Of a stretch of DNA of 38,075 nucleotides, positions 32,948 to 38,075 are shown piece after piece; the stretch's first letter is position 1, and each line of letters opens with the position of its first letter. Position numbers and translations under genes: made by a program. Below the pieces are notes generated by a model. It was not told the origin of the DNA, ran no database searches, and saw only the letters and a list, made by a program, of their open reading frames with translations. Source of the DNA: Candidatus Aminicenantota bacterium (lineage in GTDB: Bacteria; Acidobacteriota; Aminicenantia; Aminicenantales; Saccharicenantaceae). The stretch is from contig PNJE01000116.1 in NCBI GenBank assembly GCA_002877915.1, forward strand, positions 1-38,075. Direction: 5' to 3'.

Positions 32948-33859
32948 ATGAGTGTTGAGCTGAAAAATATTCATTTTTCTTATGGCCAGGTTAAAGCCTT
33001 GAGAGGAGTTTCTCTTTCGCTGAATAAAGGAGCCACTGGCCTTCTTGGACCTAATGGGGCCGGGAAAAGCACCCTTCTTAAAGTTATGCTGGGCTTCCTG
33101 CCGCCAGATGAAGGTGAGGGGCAAATTCTCGGCTATGATTTAAGAACCGAACAGAAATTGATCAGACAGCAGGTTGGCTATATGCCTGAAGATGAATGTT
33201 ATATTCCCGGAATGGACGCAGTTACCTTTACTTCTTATCTGGGGGAACTATCTGGTCTACCCCGGCAAGAAGCTATCAAGCGGGCTCATGAAGTTCTTTT
33301 TTATGTTGGCTTGGGAGAATCGCGTTACCGCCTGATTGATACTTATTCGGCTGGAATGAGACAGCGCCTGAAATTAGCCCAGGCTTTGGTCCATGACCCC
33401 AAGATTCTCTTTCTGGATGAACCAACCTCTAATCTGGATCCCACTGGCCGCCAAGAAATTCTGGAGTTAATTGGGGAAATAGCTTCCAGCCAGGAAATCA
33501 GCGTTTTAATCTGTTCGCATATTCTGGCTGATATTGAACTTATCTGTGACCAGGTGATCATAATTAATCAGGGTCAAATTGCCGCCAGTGGCCGAATTGA
33601 GGATTTAAGAATGATTAATTATCAGTTATATGAGCTTAAAGTTAAAGGGGAGATAGAGCCTTTCCGGCAGGAACTGGCCGCCAGGGGATGCCGAATTGAA
33701 GAGACCGAGGACCGTTTGGTTAAGATTTATACCCCACCCGATTTTAACTCCCTGGAAATTTTCCGAGCGGCCGCCCGGAACCGGCTTCAGATTCGGCAGT
33801 TTATCCGGAGTCAAAGCTCGCTGGAGGATTTGTTTGCCCGGGTAGTAGGGGTTGATTGA
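32948..33859 (+). CDS. ABC transporter ATP-binding protein (first pair)
   Basis: The 303-residue protein carries Walker A GPNGAGKST (34-42), the signature YSAGMRQRLKLAQAL, Walker B ILFLDEPTSNLDP, and the D- and H-loop region (ICSHILADIELI). A C-terminal extension of about 80 residues follows, common in exporters of the ABC-2 type. It is the first of four overlapping genes; its stop TGA overlaps the start ATG of the permease (ATGA-type). The substrate is unknown. Confidence 0.93.
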   Translation: MSVELKNIHFSYGQVKALRGVSLSLNKGATGLLGPNGAGKSTLLKVMLGFLPPDEGEGQILGYDLRTEQKLIRQQVGYMPEDECYIPGMDAVTFTSYLGELSGLPRQEAIKRAHEVLFYVGLGESRYRLIDTYSAGMRQRLKLAQALVHDPKILFLDEPTSNLDPTGRQEILELIGEIASSQEISVLICSHILADIELICDQVIIINQGQIAASGRIEDLRMINYQLYELKVKGEIEPFRQELAARGCRIEETEDRLVKIYTPPDFNSLEIFRAAARNRLQIRQFIRSQSSLEDLFARVVGVD

Positions 33860-34731
33860 TGGCCACCATAAGAGAAAAGGGTTATCATCATTGGGAAGGT
33901 AGATTAAAAGAAAAGCCCCGGGCTTTCTGGCCGATTATCAGGACGGGGATAAAACTGGCCTTCGAACGACGCCGTTTTAAATTGCTTTTTGCTTTTTCCT
34001 TTGTTCCGGCGGTGGTTTATGGAGTCGGGGTATATGTATCTGAGAGATTGGAAGATTTTAAATTTATGGCTCAAGGAGCCGAAAAAACTCTTCAGGTTAA
34101 TCCTAATTTCTTTAAATCTTATCTGACGCTGGACATTATCTATTTTATGATCTTATTGCTTATGTCTCTGGGCGGAGCCGGATTAATGGCTGATGATTTT
34201 AAGCATAAAGCTGTTCAGCTATATTTTTCCCGCCCGCTAACTAAGTTAGATTATCTTTTTGGTAAAGCCGGAGTGGTAATGTTTTTCGTTGGGGTATTGA
34301 CCTTGGTCCCGGGCATTCTGTTGCTTATCTTGAAACTGCTTTTTTCTGGAAGCTTTAATTTTTTCCTGAACTATCCCTGGCTCCTTCTGTCAATAATTTT
34401 TTACTCTGCCTTCCTGATGTTATTTTTTGCCATTTTTGTACTTTTCTGTTCTTCGCTCAGCAACAACCGTAATTATGCTATCGCCATTATGTGGTCGATC
34501 TATATCTTTTCCGATATCCTCGGAGCCATCTTAAAAGGAATTTTTCGCTCTCCGTATTCCTCTCTTCTTTCAATTAAGGCAAATCTCGGTCAGGTAGGAG
34601 CGGCTTTTTTTCTACTTAAGCCACCTTATGATTATCCCTGGTATCTTTCTTTATTAACTTTAAGCCTTTTTTCTATTTTGGCCTACGTCGCTATCAATCG
34701 TAAGGTAAGGGGAGTGGAGGTGATCAGGTGA
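33859..34731 (+). CDS. ABC-2 type permease (first pair)
   Basis: The 290-residue membrane protein has about six hydrophobic segments and the ABC-2 family pattern GGAGLMADDFKHKAVQLYFS, then RPLTKLDYLFGKAGVV. The start ATG at 33859 overlaps the ATPase stop, which suggests translational coupling. It probably forms the membrane channel for the ATPase at 32948-33859. Confidence 0.87.
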   Translation: MATIREKGYHHWEGRLKEKPRAFWPIIRTGIKLAFERRRFKLLFAFSFVPAVVYGVGVYVSERLEDFKFMAQGAEKTLQVNPNFFKSYLTLDIIYFMILLLMSLGGAGLMADDFKHKAVQLYFSRPLTKLDYLFGKAGVVMFFVGVLTLVPGILLLILKLLFSGSFNFFLNYPWLLLSIIFYSAFLMLFFAIFVLFCSSLSNNRNYAIAIMWSIYIFSDILGAILKGIFRSPYSSLLSIKANLGQVGAAFFLLKPPYDYPWYLSLLTLSLFSILAYVAINRKVRGVEVIR

Positions 34732-35654
34732 CGGCAGTCATTGAGGCGATAAATTTATCCCGCTGGTATGGCCATGTTCTCGGGATAAGCGAAGTGAACC
34801 TGGAAGTCCAGGCCGGGGTTACTGCTCTTCTCGGCCCAAATGGAGCGGGGAAATCAACCTTGATGAAAATTGTCACCGGGCAGCTAAAGCCTAATATTGG
34901 CGAGGTCAGGATTTTTGGAGAAAAGGTCTGGAATAACCGTCATATCTTTCGCCGCTTAGGATTCTGCCCGGAAGTCGATGCCTTTTATGAAGAGCTTAGC
35001 GGGTTTGAATTCCTTTCTGGCTTGTTGTCCCTCTATGGCTTTAGCCAGGCCGAATGCCAAAAAAGAGCGGAAAGGGCCCTGGAAGCCGTTGAACTTACTG
35101 AAGTTAAAAATAGAAAAATCAAAAGCTACAGTCGCGGGATGAGGCAACGGGTGAAAATAGCCCAGGCCCTGGCCCATGATCCTGAGATTCTGATCTTAGA
35201 TGAGCCGCTCAGCGGTCTTGATCCCCTGAGCAAACGCCGGATAATCAAGTTAATCAAGGAATTAAAAGGTCAAGGGAAAACAATTCTGGTTTCCAGCCAT
35301 GTACTGCCTGAGGTTGAAGCCTTGACTTCAGAAATCATCCTTATCCATCAGGGTAAGATTCTGGCCCGGGGAGATATTTATTTCATTCGCGAATTAATCG
35401 ATACCCATCCTCATATGATCAGGATAAAATCACCTCAATTTAGAGAATTGGCCAGAATTTTGGCGGGCGAAGATTATATTTTAGACATTTCTTTCCGGCC
35501 GTCAGAACAGGCGGTAATATTTGAAACCCATCACCGAGACCATTTTTTTAGCCGCCTGAATGAGCTGATCTTGGAATTATCGCTGATCATTGAAGAGATT
35601 ACTTCACCTGACGATAATCTCCAAGCGGTCTTTGATTATCTGGTGGGAAAATAA
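34728..35654 (+). CDS. ABC transporter ATP-binding protein (second pair)
   Basis: The 308-residue ATPase has Walker A GPNGAGKST (36-44), the signature YSRGMRQRVKIAQALA and Walker B ILILDEPLSGLDP. GTG at 34728 is the start, with GGAGG seven bases upstream. The start overlaps the permease stop (GTGA). It is similar in design to the first ATPase but clearly diverged. Confidence 0.93.
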   Translation: MTAVIEAINLSRWYGHVLGISEVNLEVQAGVTALLGPNGAGKSTLMKIVTGQLKPNIGEVRIFGEKVWNNRHIFRRLGFCPEVDAFYEELSGFEFLSGLLSLYGFSQAECQKRAERALEAVELTEVKNRKIKSYSRGMRQRVKIAQALAHDPEILILDEPLSGLDPLSKRRIIKLIKELKGQGKTILVSSHVLPEVEALTSEIILIHQGKILARGDIYFIRELIDTHPHMIRIKSPQFRELARILAGEDYILDISFRPSEQAVIFETHHRDHFFSRLNELILELSLIIEEITSPDDNLQAVFDYLVGK

Positions 35655-35655
35655 A

Positions 35656-36438
35656 ATGCAAAAAGAAACTGGCAGAATTTTTTCTTTTTACTTTTTTCTC
35701 AGGAAGAAATCTCCTCGGACGAAGGTGTTTTATCTGCTGAGTTGGGCTTCTGTGGTACTGGCTCTGATTATCCGAGCTTACCGCTTAGCCGGTAACTGGA
35801 CAGAGACCAGCCAGGTAGTTTTTCAAAATATCTTGATGACTTTTTTTCTACAATTCTTGATTATCATTCTGGCCCTTTTTTATGGCAGCTCAATTGTCTC
35901 AGAAGAACTGGAGGGGAAAACCTGGCCTTATCTTTCTTCTCGGCCGGTGTCGCAGGCCGCGATTATCGTTGGAAAGTATTTAGCTTATCTAAGCTTAACT
36001 TCCATTATGCTGGTTTCAGCCGTGGTTATTTCCTATCTGATTCTAAATTTAGACCAGGATTTTCACCTGGCTGACTTGGGAACCGTAGTTCGTTATTCAG
36101 CAGTGCTGTTTCTCGGGCTGGCGGCTTATCTATCCTTTTTTACTTTTCTGGGGACCTGGTTGAAAAAACCGATCCTGGTAGGATTAGCTTTTGGCTTTGG
36201 CTGGGAAAGTATCATTCAGTATTTTCCAGGAAGCACTCAGAAATTGTCGATTGCCCATTATCTAAAATCAATATTGCCCCAATACACTACCGCCAGTGGA
36301 AAGTTAGGATTTCTTTTTATTCGGCTGGAACCGACCAAGCCGCTAATTGCCATTCTGATGCTACTGCTCATAGTGATTGTTTTTTTAGCCCTGGCTGCCC
36401 TTATTTTTTCTTATAAGGAATATCTTTTTGAAGATTAG
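35656..36438 (+). CDS. ABC-2 type permease (second pair)
   Basis: The 260-residue membrane protein has the ABC-2 pattern (FYGSSIVSEELEGKTWPYLS, then SRPVSQAAIIVGKYLAYL). The start is ATG 35656, right after the ATPase stop at 35652-35654; a longer reading from 35590 would overlap the ATPase by 65 bases. It probably pairs with the second ATPase. Confidence 0.86.
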   Translation: MQKETGRIFSFYFFLRKKSPRTKVFYLLSWASVVLALIIRAYRLAGNWTETSQVVFQNILMTFFLQFLIIILALFYGSSIVSEELEGKTWPYLSSRPVSQAAIIVGKYLAYLSLTSIMLVSAVVISYLILNLDQDFHLADLGTVVRYSAVLFLGLAAYLSFFTFLGTWLKKPILVGLAFGFGWESIIQYFPGSTQKLSIAHYLKSILPQYTTASGKLGFLFIRLEPTKPLIAILMLLLIVIVFLALAALIFSYKEYLFED

Positions 36439-36453
36439 CTTCGGGAGAGTCAA

Positions 36454-37500
36454 TTAGCTAATTTTCTTTTCAGGTTTTCCAATTGCCGGGTTGGTCTTTT
36501 CTTTTTCCTGCTTGGGGAAAAAATCACCAGCTTTTTCTTTTAAGGTATTTTTGATTTTTAGCAAGGTTTCTTCTTTAAGGCTGAGGGAAACTTTTACATA
36601 ACGGTCAGAGGAGGTAATCTCTAAGGAATTCAAAACCTCACCCAGTACAGGGGCCTGGCCAGCCATTCCCAGGCCAAGAGCTTTTATGCCCGTGAGCATT
36701 TCGGCTATCTTTTGATGCTGTCCTTTATCCCGGGCATAAATTTTTATCTCCAGCCAATAGGAACCGTTTCGATAATCGGAAAAAGAAGAAATATGGGTAA
36801 CATTTTCCCAGGGCTTAAGAGAGGGGTTCTTAGAGATTTCCTTGGCCCACCAATCTTGCGGAAACTGGAAAAGGCCAAAATTTAACGCCTTAAAATCTAT
36901 ATCTTTTAGGTAGGGACGGGAATTCTTGTCCTCAAGGATATTAGGAATTTTTTTGGTGTATACGTCAATAATTTTTTTGACCGCTTTTTCAGAACCAATC
37001 GCCAGATTAGACTGGTCAAGGAAAGCCAGGCAGATTACCGGTTGTCCTTCTATCTCGACAAAGGGTAAATAGGGGATGCCCTGGTAATTTAATAAGCTGG
37101 AGCCTTTTCCAGAATCAGGTGGAATAAGCTTATCTTTTTGGTATTTAAGATTTACCAGAAGGGCCAGATCCTTAGGCAGGTCTTTTATCTGTCCAGCTAC
37201 TACCGGGGCGAGAAAGAATACATCTTTCTTGGGATTAAGCTCAAAATTCTCAAATTTTTTCTGGTAAGTATTAAAATCAGGTTGTTCTTCTATCGTCTTT
37301 TGAATCAGGCTAAGGCCCATGAGCCTATTCCAGTCGAGAACCAGGAAAGCAGAAGAATCAGCGGGAATAAGCGTTAGCATATCTCGACCGCTAGCTGAGC
37401 CGGCTACCGGAATCCTGGCTTGTGGAGTGCAACTAAATAAGTAAAAAATCATAGCCAGAAGAAGGATAGAAAACCAGAGCCTTTCGGATGATGTTTTCAT
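36454..37500 (-). CDS. Lipoprotein of unknown function, DUF3352-like
   Basis: This 348-residue protein has a lipoprotein signal: a hydrophobic segment (WFSILLLAMIFYLFSC) with the lipobox LFSC and C24. The body opens with LTLIPADSSAFLVLDWNRLM, resembling DUF3352-type proteins, and has several hydrophobic-polar alternations. A basic C-terminal tail (about 325-348) follows. The ATG follows AAGGAG seven bases upstream. Function is unknown. It is convergent with the ABC permease. Confidence 0.75.
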   Translation of the reverse strand: MKTSSERLWFSILLLAMIFYLFSCTPQARIPVAGSASGRDMLTLIPADSSAFLVLDWNRLMGLSLIQKTIEEQPDFNTYQKKFENFELNPKKDVFFLAPVVAGQIKDLPKDLALLVNLKYQKDKLIPPDSGKGSSLLNYQGIPYLPFVEIEGQPVICLAFLDQSNLAIGSEKAVKKIIDVYTKKIPNILEDKNSRPYLKDIDFKALNFGLFQFPQDWWAKEISKNPSLKPWENVTHISSFSDYRNGSYWLEIKIYARDKGQHQKIAEMLTGIKALGLGMAGQAPVLGEVLNSLEITSSDRYVKVSLSLKEETLLKIKNTLKEKAGDFFPKQEKEKTNPAIGKPEKKIS

Positions 37501-38075
37501 AAAAATCTCCTTTTTAATTTATACGAAAAATTTTTCCCCATGGTTTACCTTTTCTAAAATAATAACAGATTAACTGGCCTAAATAAATAGAAAAAATGCC
37601 CGCCGAGAAATGCTCGCTTGAGTTTAACTATCAGAAAAAAATAAAATCAGAAGGCCAAATAAAACTTAATGATTGACTGAAATTATTTGTTTGCCTTTTC
37701 TGGCTGGTTAAATTGGATAGACTATTTTTTGGCTATCCAGAAATTTGGTGATAAAAAAAAGGCCGGGCGGTCACCTTGAAAGATCTGCGGTTGATAGATA
37801 CTATTTATCAAGTAAATATAATTAGTTAATTTGTTTAGGAATCAGTGCTCAACTTAGTGAAAAAATGGTCAATAGAAAAATTAGCTTAGATGGCAATTAG
37901 CCTTGGGTCTATGAATATTATCCAGGCTGAGAAATCTTAAAAGGGAAAAAAGATTATTGAAAATAAAATTTTTAAAATATCAAAAAAGCAGAAATAAAAT
38001 GTATAATAAAAATAAAAAATGGTTCATTCGACATTTTAATGGGTCAATAGATGGGATAAAATAGCTCCGAAAGGA
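37501..38075 (+). other. AT-rich region without an identifiable gene
   Basis: I see no open frame of coding quality, no tRNA and no repeat in this stretch. It holds a short GC-rich patch with A-tract (37753-37777) that could form a weak hairpin with T-tail on the minus strand. The last bases (CCGAAAGGA) resemble a ribosome binding site, so a plus-strand gene may begin just beyond the window. Confidence 0.4.
37753..37777 (-). terminator. Weak terminator-like hairpin
   Basis: On the minus strand AAGGT and GGCCTT can pair over about 5 bp (one wobble) around a 9-base loop, followed by a run of T. It could end a minus-strand transcript entering from outside the window. The stem is short. Confidence 0.22.

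Noticed and set aside
37596-37676. ATG open frame of 26 codons in the right-hand region
   Set aside because: It has no ribosome binding site and no recognisable features.
38000-38065. Short open frame (MYNKNKKWFIRHF) near the right end
   Set aside because: Only about 21 codons, low-complexity start and no ribosome binding site.
1-38075. tRNA, rRNA, CRISPR or insertion-sequence signals
   Set aside because: I looked for T-arm-like GGTTC patterns, repeat arrays and transposase motifs. GGTTC occurs at 32683 and 38021 without cloverleaf context, and no arrays or terminal repeats were seen.

Overview
The window is a chromosomal segment of a Gram-negative bacterium with moderate to low G+C. It shows an energy-transducer (TonB-like) N-terminus, a lipoprotein, a SPOR protein, pseudopilins, Tat-type signal sequences, and housekeeping genes (rnc, pyrC, pyrR, ribF, prfB, coaE, proS, pnp, rpsO). 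The mixture of a DUF6599 protein, a DUF362 protein, a PflA-like AmmeMemoRadiSam-type radical SAM enzyme, PilZ-fold paralogs, GspG-like pseudopilins and many peptidases suggests an uncultured lineage such as Candidatus Aminicenantes/Acidobacteriota relatives. That placement is inference from gene content, not from a marker search. I see no mobile element, CRISPR array, rRNA or tRNA.

Layout. 1-4633 (minus): DUF362 protein, radical SAM enzyme with a twin-arginine N-terminus, a large membrane protein with a spermidine-synthase-like domain, then a TonB-like gene cut by the window edge. 4654-6663 (plus): a frameshifted DUF6599 gene and an AI-2E family permease. 6869-10943 (minus): DUF1844 gene, ribF, pyrR, pyrC, rnc, tightly packed. 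10957-11796 (plus): mazG. 11785-13002 (minus): prfB with the classical programmed +1 frameshift. 13055-15848 (minus): nfeD-slipin-SPOR operon from a near-consensus promoter that would give an almost leaderless mRNA. 15946-16233 (plus): an HU/IHF-type protein. 16335-19245 (minus): coaE, a PilZ protein, a LuxR-type regulator with a degenerate receiver, and two degenerate PilZ-like paralogs. 19395-22135 (plus): proS, pcm, DUF192. 22159-26587 (minus): an unannotated 56-aa gene, rpsO, pnp and three pseudopilin genes. 26624-30303: a PAP2 phosphatase (minus) divergent from a Tat-type N-acyl-D-amino-acid deacylase and an M23 peptidase (plus). 30338-32463 (minus): an S9 peptidase. 32948-36438 (plus): two alternating ATPase/permease pairs of an ABC-2 type transporter. 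36454-37500 (minus): a lipoprotein, followed by an apparently non-coding AT-rich end.

How the genes fit together. Most is core information processing and cofactor or pyrimidine metabolism. The accessory part is envelope biology: peptidoglycan or peptide turnover (D-aminoacylase, M23, S9, PAP2), membrane quality control (NfeD/slipin), pseudopilins, an ABC-2 exporter, and the DUF362/radical SAM/spermidine-synthase-like set of unknown product. A useful regularity is that several genes are preceded by recognisable sigma-70-like hexamers with exactly 17-bp spacers (prfB, nfeD, proS, the 56-aa gene, rpsO, the S9 peptidase, DUF6599). These helped settle start codons.
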